A DNA stretch of 64,000 nt, from NCBI GenBank assembly GCA_016859345.1, contig CM029120.1, positions 24,610,001-24,674,000 on the forward strand, given 5' to 3'. Under the pieces are notes generated by a model. That model did not search any database and had not been told where the DNA came from. It saw nothing but the letters and a program-made list of their open reading frames with translations. How positions within the stretch are numbered: the first letter of the stretch is position 1; each line of letters begins with the position of its first letter. Below are positions 45,000 through 59,663 of the stretch, piece after piece. This DNA comes from Istiophorus platypterus (Eukaryota; Chordata; Actinopteri; Istiophoriformes; Istiophoridae). A program made the translations under genes and the position numbers.

Positions 45000-46139
45000 A
45001 GGATCTGGCACTCTACTAAACTGGAATAGGCCCACTTAGCCTGGCATAATAGTCTTAAAATTCACAGGGGGGTCCTCTGCAATGCCAGAACAGCCTATTA
45101 CTCAGCTTTAATAGAGGAAAATAAAAAAAACCTTAAGTTTCTTTTCAGCACTGTAGCCAGACTGACTGAGTCCCAGATAGATTGACCCATGTATTCCTAT
45201 AATTCTCAGTACCGACAATTTCATGAGCACCTTCAATGATAAATTCAAAAATATTAGAGAAAAAATTCACCTTCAGCTGCCCTCAACTGGCAATGATTTG
45301 TCCTCAAACACAGAAACCATAGAAACAGACCCAATATATACTAGGAGAGAAAGTTTCTCTCATATCGACCTTCACTAACTACCTTCAACGATTTCTTCAT
45401 CTAAACAATCTATCCGTCTCTTAGCCCCCATTCCAACTAGGCTGTTTAAGGAAGTTTTACCCTTAGCACATCTCTTTTAGATAAAATCAATTGGTCCATG
45501 TACTGCATTACTTTAAAATAGCTGTAATTAACCCTTTTCTTAAAAAGCCTCCCCTCGATCCAGATGTTTTAGCCAACTATAGACCCATATCCAACCCTTC
45601 CTGTCTATCTAAGATCCTTGAGAAAGCTGTTGCCAACTGGTGTGACTTTATACTTAATAGAAGTTTATTTGAGGATTTTCAGTCAGGATTTAGAGGCATC
45701 ATAGGACAGAGACAGCACTGTTCTTAGCTGGTTTAAGTTCTATCTATCAGTTCAATTTCAATTTTTGCACATTATTGATGAATCCTCCATCTACTCAAAA
45801 GTTAGTCACAGAGTTCAACAAGGTTCTGTGCTTGTACCAGTTCTATTTACCATATACATGCTTCTCTTAGGCAATATTATTCGGAAATACTTCATGAACT
45901 TCCACAGTTATGCAGGTTATACCCAATTTTACCTACTAATGAAGCACGATGAAACCAATCAGCTATCGGCTAAACTTCAAGCATGTCTTCAGGCTTGGCC
46001 CACAACACCTCAGAAACACATTATCTACTGATATACTTACTCTAGATGGCATTGCTCTGGCCTCTAGCACCACCGCTAGGAATCTTGGAGTTGTCTTCAA
46101 TCAGGATATGTCCTTTAACTCCCAAATCAAATAAACTTC
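45000..46139 (+). mobile_element. LINE fragment (same family as 34646-38764)
   Basis: The plus-strand reverse-transcriptase region with large internal deletions: FLKKPPLDPDVLANYRPISN, LSKILEKAVANW and EDFQSGFRG at about 45540-45700, then VQQGSVLVPVLFTIYMLLLG at about 45800-45870. The YADD position reads YAGY, so the catalytic motif is lost. Truncated at both ends. Confidence 0.8.
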
Positions 46140-46164
46140 CAGGATGCCTTTTTTCACCAGTTTC

Positions 46165-46760
46165 TAGCACTCTTTCATTGCTCTGGACTCTAGCATATTC
46201 AAGTCCTTTTGAAATATCTGATTTCAGCTCTCTCCCAAGGTTATCAATGGGATTCATGTCAGGATTCACTGCTGAATCCATTTTTTCCCTTTTCAACCAT
46301 TATTTTGTGCCGCTGGATTTGTGCTTTGGGTTGTTGTCCTGCTGAAAGCACCATTACCTTTTCCTCAAAACTAATTTTCTGACACTGGGTAACACATTTC
46401 TTTCTGAAATACCTTGGTAATCTTCTGACTTCCTCATTCCTTTGATACATTCACTGCCTCCAGCACCTGAGGCCACAAAGCAGCCCCACAGTATGAAAGA
46501 ACCTCCACCATGTTTTATTGTAGCGTGGTCATTTCTTTATGGGCTTCATTTCGTCACATATAATCAAACTGATGAACTGCATTCACAGTGAGTTCTCTGG
46601 TTTCATCTGTCCATAGGAACATTATTCCAGAAAGACTGATTTATCTATAATTTTTTTTCAAACTTCCCTTCTTGTTTCTGTCTTTCAATAGTGGTGTCCT
46701 CTGTGGACTTTGCTTGTTGAGCCTTACTTGGTCTGCAGTGGATGGTATAGGTTGATCCCC
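46165..46760 (-). mobile_element. Tc1-like transposase remnant
   Basis: The minus strand reads NPDMNPIDNLGRELKSDISK near 46210-46260, the DDE-domain 'PDxNPIxNLWxELK' signature with W changed to G. Further transposase-like segments (cagccccacagtatgaaaga; ctggtttcatctgtccatag) run to about 46750. The ends are not located, and sequence up to about 47050 may belong to it. Confidence 0.65.
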
Positions 46761-47728
46761 GCCTCCAGATTATTTAACCTTATTAAACTTATTACTTATT
46801 CAAAAGTCTATTTTTAATTTTACCAACTGTCTTTGAACCATATTTGTGAAAGGATGCTTTAATAAAATCACATTTGTGAAATTAACAGTGCTGATTTCAT
46901 ACTTTCGATGAATACAGTCTCTTTAAACCACAAAATAGCCATCTTTTTATCATGAAACCCAAGAGTATAGGGATTTTTACTTGTACTTTCAGTCCAATGT
47001 TTAAATAAAAGGGGAGGCAGAGGACACCCTTTTTATACCACAGTGTTTAGCAGAGAGTGAACTAACTCTGAGTTCTGGCTTCCTGGTTGCATGTTAGAGC
47101 AATGAAGATGACTTCTCCTCTGATAGAACAGAAAAACCCTAAATGCAGATGTTCTAGAGCAACCTACACAAATTCTCTTTGAACACAGAAAGATGAAAGA
47201 TGCTCCCCAGGAAAGTATTTCCTTTAATGATTCTTTTTGCTTTGTGTTTCAGGTCCTATTTCACTTTGTACTTCATAATCTGACTGACAGTATGACTAAT
47301 TTTGTGTCTGAATGTGGCCTAAGTTAAGAGTTACCATATGAAAAGTAACAGAAGTGCTCTTTTTTAAAAAATATTAATTTATAGCTATTACAGGTGGATC
47401 TCTTTAGACTGCAGTGCTGCATCATCCAGAGATATTACATAACTGCAGAGTTCACAGAAAGGCTCATTCTCCTCTTGTCTCTTGGACTTACTTGTTTGGT
47501 GCCACTATTGTGTATGTCTGTGTATTTCAGAATTATAAGAAAATACAAATACATGTTTACAGTTGTCAGTTACCACTAATACCACTTAAACTGAATATTG
47601 TATTATTTTGACTAAAAAAATAATGAGATGGTTATTTTAATCATGAAATTATTGTTTAACATGAAATTAAATATCAAAATTCCATTGAGGAAAACAGTAT
47701 AACAAAATCCTTGAATTTCTTAATTAAT

Positions 47729-48010
<282 letters not shown>

Positions 48011-49652
48011 GTTTAAATATATGCATTAGACTACTACATTAAACTTTGCTGTTTTTTATATAATCATACACTTATTTTTATTTATTGTTAATATTTTCAT
48101 ATTCCAGTTAGGCTTGGGCTGTATCACAGTATTAAGTGTACCACAGTATTTAGACATCATGAAGGTATACTTTCCATATCGTCAAAAACATACAAATATA
48201 TTCATTACGTTTGTCTTATGGGTAAAAAAACCTGGACGACTAGGTCTACGAGACCCATAGGCACTACTTCAAAGGATGATCCATTAATTTTCGTCTGGTA
48301 AACAAGTTTTGGCTAAGGATTTGATTGTGCTGAACTATCCACCCATTATTCTATCTTGTTCAGCAGATAGATTTGAAAGACTACCTTTATCCAAGACCGA
48401 TATATGCCTGCTAATAAGAGTGTATCTCTTCCATTAGCTTTTTTATTTAAAGCATATTGCACTATATGCAACATTCTGAAATGACATTATGTCAGGCATT
48501 TAAGTTTCAAGTATTCCCTAAATGATTTCAAAGAAAAAAATGAAAATAAAAAGAATTCATCACATCAAGAAATTTGTCAGACAGAAGAATTATTTGGAAG
48601 TACAAACGACTGGCACTCTGGTCATTTTGCATTATTTAATTCATTCACAGTGCTACAACATATTAAAGGTCAAAAGCATTTAATACCCACAACATTTGAC
48701 CACGTAATTGGTATAAGACTAAGCAGTTCTTAGGCACTGCTTTGTACAATGTCTTGTGCTTTCAAAATGTATATATTTTTTTCCTTTTTACATTGTGTGC
48801 CCCAGTGAAATGTTGGGAAATAGATACTTCCCAAACCTATTTCCGATTATATTATTATCTCTTAACATAATAATGAGGTGCTTATCAGAATTATTAAAAT
48901 GATTATAACCAGTAATTATTAGAAAATTTAATAGGTTTTTATACAACTCATATACTTTATCATTATTTGCTGCTGTGATTGACAGTCAACAGTCAGGTCT
49001 TGTGATGACACCTGAACCAGTTGTGTTTGTTGATAAAGAGCCTGAGATTCAGTCAAAGGCTAAAAAAATCTATTATGTGGAGATTATTTTGTTTCAAAAT
49101 AAACATTATCATTCAGAATCAACAACCTTCACAGTTCAACAAGACTAAAAGTGTAAAGCCTCACTAGTGGTTTTAGTAGTCCCAGTGTCAGAGGAAAGTA
49201 ATATAATGCAACAACAAATTCATACGGAATAGCTCAATACTTATATGTTAAAAGACTACCAGGTAATGACATATTTGTTAACCGTATATTTCAATGATGA
49301 GACTTAAAATTTGGTTACACTGATATGAATTAATGTGATCTAACAGTGTAGCCTATTGTTTAGAAGAATGGTTAAGTGTGCCAAAGTCATATAGACACAT
49401 CCAACTATTAAACCTTACTCTTCACACAAATACACATCAAATAAGCAAGACTATGATAGCATGGAGCTCAGGGGATATTTTATTCTACTCTCTCACCTAT
49501 TACTCAATTTAGGAAAACAGATACCAAGCTGGAGCTGGAAAGCTATTCAGGAAAAAATTCAAACAAAACAGCTTACACAAAAATGATTAACTAAAAAGGA
49601 CTGCAACCTACTTACTACACCATAATAGAGCTGCAGACAGCAATTCCCATAG

Positions 49653-49797
49653 ATACATATATACATACACACATATATATATATATACACTTACACATAT
49701 ATATATATATATACATACATACATACATACACAAATATATATATATATACATACATACATACACACACACATATATATATACACATATATACATACA

Positions 49798-49844
<47 letters not shown>

Positions 49845-49876
49845 ATACGTATATATATACATACATACACACATAT
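49653..49876. repeat. (AT)n/(ATAC)n microsatellite
   Basis: About 220 bp of the same kind of mixed repeat as 47729-48010. Confidence 0.97.
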
Positions 49877-50200
49877 CCTTGCACAGTTTTTCAAGGTGCC
49901 TGCCAGGGAGGTTGGTCCAAGCATTTTGTAGAACTAGGCTGTCTTCTAAGTGTCTTCTGTCTCTTCATGTGATCCCAGACTGACTCCATGTCAAGATCAG
50001 AGCTCTTTGGGGGCAAGCCCATGTATTGCCCATATACTGGTCTTTGAAGATAGCTCTTTATGAATCCAACTATAATGAATTTGTGACCAAGCTGATGCCT
50101 CCATGATGGTACTGCATTTTGCATCATACTGTATATTGAATTCATTTGATTAATCACTATTTTTGTTTTTGCCAGACGTGTAACATTTGACATCAAGATA
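49877..50200 (-). mobile_element. Tc1-like transposase fragment
   Basis: The minus-strand reading LPPKSSDLDMESVWDHMKRQ then KTLRRQPSSTK matches the 'PQSPDLNPIESVWDxLKRxK' C-terminal DDE segment, with decay. No terminal repeats are seen. Confidence 0.65.
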
Positions 50201-50805
50201 GTGTGTGGAAATTATGTGCATAAAAAGGTTATTTTCAGTCAAAAAGTTAGATAGATGCTATTTGCCTCATTTGTTGTGTAGTGTTACCACAGGCCCTGTT
50301 AACTGTGATGTGAGCGGTTACAAAATCTGTGTGCCTGCCAAAGTTTACAGGACAGAGGGCTCTGGTTGGTGGCTGTCTCATAGTGACTTTAACAGTTGCT
50401 TCTGAGAATGACAGACTGAAAAATGATCTGAACACTAACCTGAGCTCTCTGTTTGTTGAAGATGTTTACCTCTGGTTGCAAGAAGTGAAGCCGATGGAAA
50501 TGAGGAACACTGGTGACTCTACTGTGTTCTGTATGTCCTTGGCAAGGTAGTTCTGCTAGCTAGCCAGCCGTCTGGAAATACGGATCTGTTGGCCTGTTGT
50601 CTTGTTAAAACACAAATGGCTGGAGCAGAGGAATTAGCATACTGACTTTTCTGTGGTAAAACTGATTGTTAAACTGGATGTCTGCTCTGCTTAATTGGAA
50701 CATGTGGTAATGACTATCCATGGTAGAGTATTTCTCACACAGCTGTCTTGCAAAAGAAGTTATAAAAAATGATGTTTCAATCAGGTTTTAGTTTTTAAAA
50801 CATAC

Positions 50806-52195
50806 GGTGGGTAAAATAAGTATTGAATACGTCACCATTTTCTCAGTAAATATATTTCTAAAGGTCTTATTGACATGAAATTTTCCCCAGATGTTGGTAA
50901 CAACTCAAGTAATCCATAAATACAAAGAAACCAAAACAATAAGTTCAGAAATTAAGTTGTGTGTAATAAAATGGAATGGCACATGGAAAAGTATTGAACA
51001 TGCTTACTGAAATCTATTAAATACTTTGTACAAAAGCCTTTGTTGGTTATGACAGCTTGAAGACGCCTCCTGTATGGAGAAACTAGTCACATGCATTACT
51101 CAGGTGTGATTTTGGTCCATTCTTCCACACAGTCTTCAAATCTTGAAGGTTCCATGGCCTCATCTATGAACTCTGATCTTTAGTTCTTTCCATAGATTTT
51201 CAATTGGATTCAAGTCAGGTGATTGGCTGGGCCATTCTAGCAGCTTTATTTTCTTTCTCTGAAAGCAACTGGCTGTATTTGGGATCATTGTCTTGCTGAA
51301 ATGTCCACCCTCATTTCATCCTCAGCATCCTGGTAGATGGCAGCAGATTTTTATCAAGAATGTCTTGGTACATTTTCCATTCATCCTTACTTCAATTACA
51401 TGAAGTATGCCAGTACCGTCTGCTGAAAACAGCCCCACACCATGATGGTCCCACCTCCAAACTTCACTGTTGGTATGGTGTTTTTGGGGTGATGTGTATT
51501 ATGGCATCCAAAGAGTTCAATTTTGGTCTCATCTGACCAGACTATAATCTCCCAGTATTTCACAGGCTTATTCAAATGTTTAAACGAGCTTCAACATGCT
51601 TTTTCTTTAGCAATGGAGTCTTGCATGGTGAGCATGCATAGAGGCCTTGGTGGTTGAGTTCAGTACTTACTGTTTTCTTTGAAATAATTGTACCTGCTAA
51701 TTCCAGGTCTTTCTGAAGCTCTCCACTAGCGGTCCATGGCTCTCGGACAACTCTTCTGATAATTCTTTTCTCTCCTCTGTCAGAAATCTTGTGAGGAGCA
51801 CCTGGTCATGGCCAGTTTATGGTGAAATGATGTTCTTTCCACTTCCGTATTATGGCCCCAGCAGTGATCACTAGAACATTCAAAAGTTTAGAAATCCCTC
51901 TGTAACCAACGCCATCAGTATGTTTTGCAACAATAAGGTTGCGAAGGTCTTGAGAGAGCTCTGTGCTTTTACCCATCATGTCATGTTTCTTGCGTGACAC
52001 CTTGGTACTGAGACACCTTTTTATAGACCATCAGTTGGGACTGATAGATTTCAGCTGGTGTCCTGGCTTTCCAGGCCTTTTTGTACTTCCCTTTCAATAC
52101 TTTTTCCCTGTGTCATTTCACATTATTACACATAATTTATGGACATCTATGGTTCGATTTCTTGTATGTGTGGGTTGCAAAGGTTCTTGCTGACA
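50806..52195 (-). mobile_element. near full-length Tc1-like transposon, inactivated
   Basis: About 1.4 kb. The minus strand begins with a transposase N-terminus at about 51997 (KSTELSQDLRNLIVAKHTDG, then GYRGISKLLNV and IIRKWKEH) and continues in broken frames through the DDE domain to about 51150. The left end has gggtaaaataagtattgaat and the right end a decayed inverse (cctttcaatactttttccct). Several frameshifts and stops. Confidence 0.85.
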
Positions 52196-52888
52196 AAAAA
52201 AAAAAAAAAAATCAAAATCTATCTTTGTGGCCATGGCTGGCCCACACATCGCTAACTAGAACTGAGAACACTAATATTTCATTTGTGTGTGCTAAAAAAA
52301 TGTGAGGCAGTATAAACAATACTAGGGTCCTGGCACTGCCACAGCTGAATGGAATGCATCCATTGTTAATGTTATCACTAACCTGTTTTGGACTGTCAAC
52401 AAATATTCTAAATTCAACGATGTAATCAAAATGTTACTCCATTGTGAAAAAAACAAAAGCAGCCTTACCACAGCTATCTGCCGTGTGAGTTCTTAGGTGC
52501 ACTGAAGGCACTGCATGACACATGGTAGTCACTTTCATTAGCCAAAAATAAAATGTTGAATTATTCACTCATTTCACAACAACTGTGTAATATTGATGGC
52601 AGAGAGCTCACAACCCAACTCAACCAGAAAGAGAGAGAGTGATATGCACTCTGATCAATCTAAAAAGCTACCTTTGGTATTACTTCAGTTTTTGTTCAGT
52701 AGATGGCAAAGCTAGAGAACCTAAAGATAAAGTTGTACGCAAGCTGCAGTTAGTAATGATTATCCATATCAACCTTTGTGCCAATCAAATTAGTAGTTGT
52801 CAAGATACTGTTCTCTGCAATACAGAGCAGGCATATGGATAAATTGAATGACATTTCAAAAATAGATGATTATTCTGACAAAGCATGT

Positions 52889-53461
52889 GTCAGGGTTCCA
52901 GCCACAGGCCACTAGGTTTTTGTTTTCTCTTTCTCCTTTCCCCTTCCCTGTATTGCTTTCCTCTCAGTGTGAATGGAGGGCGTGGCTCACCTATCCCGGC
53001 AGCTGCAGAGGAGCACACCTGCACCTCATTTCACTAATCATCACATCAACATACAGCCTGGTCTACCTAACACTGCAGTGCCAGACTGTTACACTACAGT
53101 GGTAGTCACTCTCCTGGCCCCCTGGAGTTTCTAGTGCTTTCTAGTTGATTCTTTCATGTTTGCTAACTTTCTGCCTTCCTTGTTTAGATCTCCTGTGCTC
53201 CTCAACCACATTAGCTGTTCCCAGTAGATTCCAACTTCAGGTCATCACTCTCCCTCCTCTAGACCGGCTCCATGTTCTCCACCACCACCTACATGTTTTC
53301 CTGTACTCCCAATAAACCATCTTATACTGCATCCCTGTCTTGGTCTCAGCATGATTACAAAAACTGACTCCAAAAGCCCTGCACTTAAATAGAGTTACCG
53401 AGCAGTTATGAGAGAGTTCAATCAATAACAGCCACCAGTCTGTTTCGTGTCATTCTCACCC
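52889..53461 (+). repeat. possible solo LTR or other interspersed repeat
   Basis: Less AT-rich than its surroundings, starting tgtcagggttccagcc, with an AATAAA at about 53312 followed by a tail (ctgcatccctgtcttggtct). This layout is like fish Ty3-type LTRs. No target-site duplication could be confirmed and no internal retroelement genes are present. Confidence 0.3.
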
Positions 53462-53551
53462 ACCAATGTTCATTTACAGCTACAGAAATAACCATTACCA
53501 ACATACACTTTTCTCTTTTTACTGTATGTTCAAACAAATGGCTCACTCAAC

Positions 53552-53566
53552 ATTTATTTATTCATT

Positions 53567-53613
<47 letters not shown>

Positions 53614-53617
53614 TTTC
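53552..53617. repeat. (TTTA)n microsatellite
   Basis: About 65 bp of TTTA repeat. Confidence 0.95.
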
Positions 53618-56600
53618 AAACAACCTAAACTTCAAATCAAACAAATAGTTCACCTCAGGTCATTTTTTTGTGTGTGACCATTGAGTTTGTCATATGACTA
53701 ACATCATGTACAACTGTTAGTGATGTCTATAAACTAATAGTTGTATAGAAAGCATTTTAGTGGTAAGTGTCTACAAAAGACTGGATGGAATGAAAACTGA
53801 GACAACATGTAGACCAGTCACCATCCGAGCAGCTGAGGTTACTTATTAAGCTTATCTTTTGGAAAGGGTTAATAAGTTATGGAACGAGGGGTAAACTAAA
53901 CAAAAAAGCAGTTTAAAAGACAGAGTGAGGATATTTTAGAAACCTTTCCTTGAGTTGACATGTTGGATTGCTCCCATCATCACACTTAAAACACAGCAAC
54001 ATCACTGCACAAAATCTGACAGGCTATAAACAAATCAACATTTCAACCAGATGATCTAGACCCCTTTTTTTTGTTTATATAATGTAACAGAGAAAGGATT
54101 TCTTTTCCAACATGATCATCTCACTGCATGTTTGTTTTCTATTGATAGGAATGATGGTTTAACTACAAAAAGAAGACCAAATTTGTATAAAAGCCACAAA
54201 TTCCAAAATGATATGTTACGACATTAGTATTGCATGAAAAAACAAAGCAACTTCATTCAGTCCTTTCAGTGAAACCACAGTGTTGACATAATGCAACACA
54301 TCATGCTACACAGCAATCTCATGCAAAGCAAGCAACGTGACGCAAAGTGGTGGAGCGCACAACTAAGTGAAGTAACACTTTACTCTCCTCATCATGATGT
54401 ACAGTGGCACATAGAACCATGATGGCAGCCTTATCAGCAAATCGCAGCAGTAAGGTAACATAATACAATGTAACCACAAGCTGCGCTATATAGTTAAGCA
54501 ACATAATGTAATGTAAATCAATCTATGCAAGCACACAATCCTGTTAGATTACATTGTAAGCTAAATGGAGTATTTGTATGGTTTACCTCAGAATCAGCAC
54601 AAAAGAGAATAAAATGTTTATTTGATAACTTCCATGGTTTTAATATCCAGTCTCATAATATTATAAGCCTCTGTACAGTATTCTGGGATGTGACACACCT
54701 TCAAATTCATTGATCTATTAATCTGTCTGATATCTATTTGTCAAAATGAGACTTTCAGGATCTTACCTCCATTGTCTTTTTAATACCTTTTTTAAAACAT
54801 GCCTACATCAACAAAGCTTTGTGTATGTCTTGGACAATGAGCTGACTGCAGCCTCAACACCTTAACAATGTGCTGGAAGAACCTTGTGGAGGGGAACAGA
54901 GCTGGACAATAACTGCATTACTTACGTCTCAGTTGTTTCTAAAGCTAAGTTTAGAATACTATGGAGTAATCACAATATTTATTTCTTTCTTAGAATCATA
55001 TCTTTATAGTTGCACAACAGAAACTTGATCTCTGCCTGTAATCTAGTCAGCATAGTTGTGTAATCACTGGTCAGTGCCCGGATGAAAATGCTTGTCCTTG
55101 TGTCACTGTCCCTAGACCACTCACTTCCCTCTTACACTATAATCACTGAAATGTGTAATGTGTCTTGTTTGTTACAATCACCATTTTAAAAATATTTAAT
55201 GGGATGAAGGGTCTATTAACAGCGACACTAAAACAAAAAAAAAAAGATTTGCAAACTAATTGCTTCTTTGCACAGAAAAATGTTACCTCTTGTTTATGGT
55301 TTAGAACATTGAAGGACATCTCCACTGTAGCAAGAAAAATATGTTTACAAAAAATGCTTTATCTGCTTATCATTTATATGTTCACTAAGTTTATTTACTC
55401 ATGCTAGTGCAATAATTATGACAGGAGCAAAGGAGGAAGTCAAACTGTATATAGAGTGATAAGGTCCGTGTAAGGAGTAGGGTCAGGGCGGCAGTACAGG
55501 ACTTTGACACAGCCTGCTAGTTGTTTCCTGTGTCCTATTGACTGTTCCACAACCTTTATTACTGTAAATATGACAACAAAGGGCCTTTTAATGTTAATGA
55601 AGTACATATTTCAAACCAAACAACAATATTTTTCTAAATCAAACCAGGTTGACTTTTCGCCTAAATCTAAACAAACCCAAAAAGCGTGTTCGTTATTGTA
55701 ATCATGATACAAAAAGTCTGTATGGGATGAGTCAGAGGCTAGGGCCAAACAATCTATTTCATTGTTTAGAGAAGTTGTCGCACATTTAACCACACAAAGA
55801 TGCTAGAAAATGCGGATGTCCTTTTCCAAGGGAATAAAGGCTTGGCTAAAGAGGGGTAAGACTGTAATCAAAAGCAAGAATAGTAAATGAACCCAAAATG
55901 AGATGATATATGGGTTAATGCTAACATTCATAAGCCATGAAAAACTGCAACAAACTAACAGTGTTCACTACGATTTCCACCAAGCAGCAAGAGCGTCTGG
56001 ATGCAGTTTTGTGGCTAACTAGATTCTTTAAATAACTTTGTCTTGAGGTTATTTCATTCAATCAAAATAGACATATTTTTTTCAACAAAACATGGTACCC
56101 AATATTTTCTCATGTGTTGCGGTTATGATTTAATGAAATCCAAGTCCAGAATGAAAACACTATGATATTGTGCTGAGGTTGAAATCTATTTTTGCTAAAT
56201 GCACACAGCAAATTACCAAAGGAAAGAAAATTTTAATAGTATTTATTTTTCTGCCATGAAAAAAAATCAGCGTTTATCAGATATTTGGTAGCAACTGAAA
56301 ATGTTAATACTGTAGTAGGATGTCCTCTATTCAGTGTGCTACGCAAACTGAAAGCATGTTTCTTAGCAACAGCAGCTCTCAGCTGTGACTCACCAGATGC
56401 CATTGGAAATTTTGCCAACATTTGGATTTCTGATGCCAAGATATGAACGTAAATCCAAAAAAGGTAAGATTATAAAACAAAAACTCTTCAGATCAGCTCC
56501 ATGTATGAATATTTTCAACAGTCTATAGTTGAAAGAAAATTAATTAAAGTTGAGGTGTTTTATCCTCAGAAGGACCAAATATCATTAATAAATTTTTCTT

Positions 56601-57114
56601 GAGCTTTTTTCTTTCTGAACTGTTTCACTGACTGAACTGAGACCCCAGCACAATACACATAGGCTGATGTCATCTTGTGTCATATATCTTCCACACTGTA
56701 GCAGCTTAAACAAACTGGCAGCTTCTCAAACAGAGGATCCTGGGTATGATCTAACTGATACACAACACATTTTGTGTCCAGAAATGAGTTTCAGGAGGAT
56801 GTTTTTGGCTAAAAAATAAATGGATTCTCACCAAGTGCTTAAAGGTAAACTGAGCATTGTATGTGCACATAAGCAATAATGCTAAAAAAGCAAGGTGAAA
56901 CATCAGGAAATAGAGGCACAGCAGCTCAGGTTGAATCATTGGAAAGTTTTAAAGCAATCCCCGGTGGGTGTCTATTTTCTGTAGTGCTTATACCTACGCA
57001 GTGAACCTTGCGTGGGTGCCACAGGTCAACCTGAGAGCTCATCTCTTAGAAACAATCTGTGGTGAGGAACATGGCACTCTGTCATCATTGTTAACCCTTT
57101 TGAGAGCAGCTCTG

Positions 57115-57150
<36 letters not shown>
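57115..57150. repeat. (TG)n microsatellite
   Basis: About 35 bp of uninterrupted TG repeat. Confidence 0.95.
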
Positions 57151-58639
57151 GGGCCATTTCTCTGGTACATAAGTGCATCTCATAAAGAGCACCTTTCCAG
57201 ACCAATCACAGACTAGAGACAAAGAGCTACCCCAGGCTATGTCACCCACTGGTAAAAGTTTATCTCACAATATAATCAGTGATCTCTTAAAAAGAGCCAA
57301 GTTATTTTTAGAGGGGGCAAAGAGCATGGCTATATAAAAGAAGAACTTTTCAGATTTCTTTGTGAGCAGTTACCCTGTGTGTAAAATACCTGGTGTGACA
57401 TATGGCACATGTGTCTTCTCCATTTCAGCATCAGTAAACCTGTGATCAGTCTACAATGTCTTTTAAAGAATTCCATGCGTGCGCATGTTTCAGAATTACT
57501 TAAAACTGGCTTGACATAGCACCTGTTCAGTCTGGCTTGGCCTTCGGGAATTGGAAAAAGCCAGGATACTCTCAGCAGACTAAGTCAAGCTGCGCAATCA
57601 TCCAGGATTTTTTTTTAACTCTACTTTTGTGAAATAGCCCTTGGTGTGCAGTTTGTGTATGTTTGTTTGATATATATATAGTGTCTTACTTTGCTTTCCT
57701 CTGCATTCCGTTACCCACTGTGAGCTACTCAGATGGAGTATGTAATTTGACAGATTTGTTCCCTGTTTTGCATTATTTTAGAGGCAGTACACATGCAGAG
57801 TAATGAAAGGGCCTCTGTATTCTTTTCGTACAATTTACCAACATAACGTACATGCTCTTACGAGTGTGTTAGTGTGGTGGTGTCATTCAACTATCCAGTC
57901 ACTGCAGGAACGAGGGGAACCATATCCCAGTGTTTTCAGTTGAGGTGAGGATCTGCTGTATGATCATGTGTCCCTGAAGGAAAGAAAAGACTTCTGATAA
58001 GGACGCCTTCAAAAGACACTACTGATCTCATCAACTCCTCCACATAAACCAGGGGCTTATTCATCATCTGCTTGTTCATCATGTGGCCTGTTAGCCCAAA
58101 TTTCAACACACCTACATAGAAAAAGTTTGTATCTCATGCACCAGTTTCAGTTCAGGGCTGTTATAAACTCTGAATATATCGCCTGAATGTTTTCCAGAGT
58201 ACATACAACAGAAGTGTAGATTGTTAAATGTGTTTTTAGTCACCTAGGTATCTATTGGCCTCTATTATAACCCACTGTTTTTGAAAATCCACTTGCAGAG
58301 ACTTGAGGGGACTACAGCACATGTCTAGAAGGTACATTATAATGTTTACTCACTGTTTTAGTGTATTAGCATGCTAACATTTGCTAATTAAGATTGACCA
58401 CTGCATTGGAAGGCACAAACTATTGAATATCACACAGCCAACTGCCATCAATCTATGGTATTATGATTCAACAATTGTGGAGCTCTACATACAATATATC
58501 CACCCTTATTGCACAAGTGTACACTGTATTACAGTATATTACTCAGCACACACTATAGCTATGGGTCTATCTTTGGTCTTTCTTTTTCTATTATTGATGG
58601 GGGGGGTGTTTCATTTTTTTTTTTATACTTTATGTAGGC

Positions 58640-58740
58640 TTTGAAGTTATTGTGCAGAATTGTTTTTATGATTCATGTGAAGTGGCTGCTTCAACACTGG
58701 AAATTACCTTTTGGGATTAATAAACTATATCTATCTATCT
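58640..58740 (+). mobile_element. LINE 3' tail (Rex1-like) with TATC repeat
   Basis: aaattaccttttgggattaa followed by taaactatatctatctatct is the typical 3' end of a teleost non-LTR element that terminates in TATC repeats. The rest of the copy is absent or unrecognisable. Confidence 0.55.
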
Positions 58741-59439
58741 AGCTGTCATTTAAAGGAGCAGTTCAAATACATTTCAGCAGTTATTCACGCTCAGCTAAAA
58801 CAAGTTTCTTTGTAATGGGGGGGGGGGTGACATATAAATTATACCAATTCAACTTCATTAATTTGCTTAAGCGATGCTGTAATGTATTAAATGTTAAAGC
58901 AAGTTATCATTTTTAAAAAGAAGAAATATTTTCAGTATCCTTTATGATACAACATAATTTTATGGGCACTAGGATTTCTTAAAGTGTTTTTATAATGTGT
59001 GCAGGCCGCCACGCCTGAAAATAAAGACCATCACCACAAATACCGTATTTCGTCAAAAAATTTTTTTTTTTTTTGATTTTATAAAATCATATTTATTGAG
59101 GACATGGCTGCTTGTTTAGACCATCATCTGCTAACTAAACTGATCATTAGACAAGATGTGTCAGAATCTGTGAGGCCTACCACCTCAGGTAAACAATTTG
59201 TTGGGAGAAAAAAAAATACACTGCATTTCACAAGCAAAGTGAGTTGGAAGGAAGGCAAGGCAGATTTTAAATGTACCTTTGGTCTTATAGGCAATGAGTA
59301 CTTCAGAAACCCCACTAATCAAACCAAAACCTTTTGAGACAACGGCATCAACACCTGAGTACCAACTACAGAACCTACTATTAGACTACCCCTGGACACA
59401 AGCCCTCGTGAACTAAAGCTACTGTGACTGCTATTGTAA

Positions 59440-59660
59440 TTTGTAAAAGGTAAATGATCTGTACTTATATAGCACTTTTCTAGTCTTTTTGACCACTCAA
59501 AGCACATTTACACTACTGTCAGATTCACCCATTCAGACACACATTCAAACACACATTCTATATACACACATTCATACAGGCAATTTGGGGCTCAGTATCT
59601 TGCCCAAGGACACTTCAACAAGCAGACTGGAGAAGTCAGGATCAAACTGCCAAATTTAGG
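59440..59660 (+). repeat. short interspersed repeat common in teleosts
   Basis: Contains acttatatagcacttttcta, gaccactcaaagcacattta and cttgcccaaggacacttcaa, in the order of a dispersed repeat I recognise from many percomorph genomes. Class not known to me. Confidence 0.5.
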
Positions 59661-59663
59661 CTC

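Noticed and set aside
50205..50550. Plus-strand frames of 66 and 73 codons between two Tc1 remnants
   Set aside because: No family recognised and no splice sites matching the frame ends; not supportable as a gene.
57940..58040. Possible clmn upstream exon on the minus strand (acceptor cttcag, reading GHMIIQQILTSTENTG)
   Set aside because: The frame hits a stop after about 24 codons and does not resemble the calmin N-terminus or end in the required phase.
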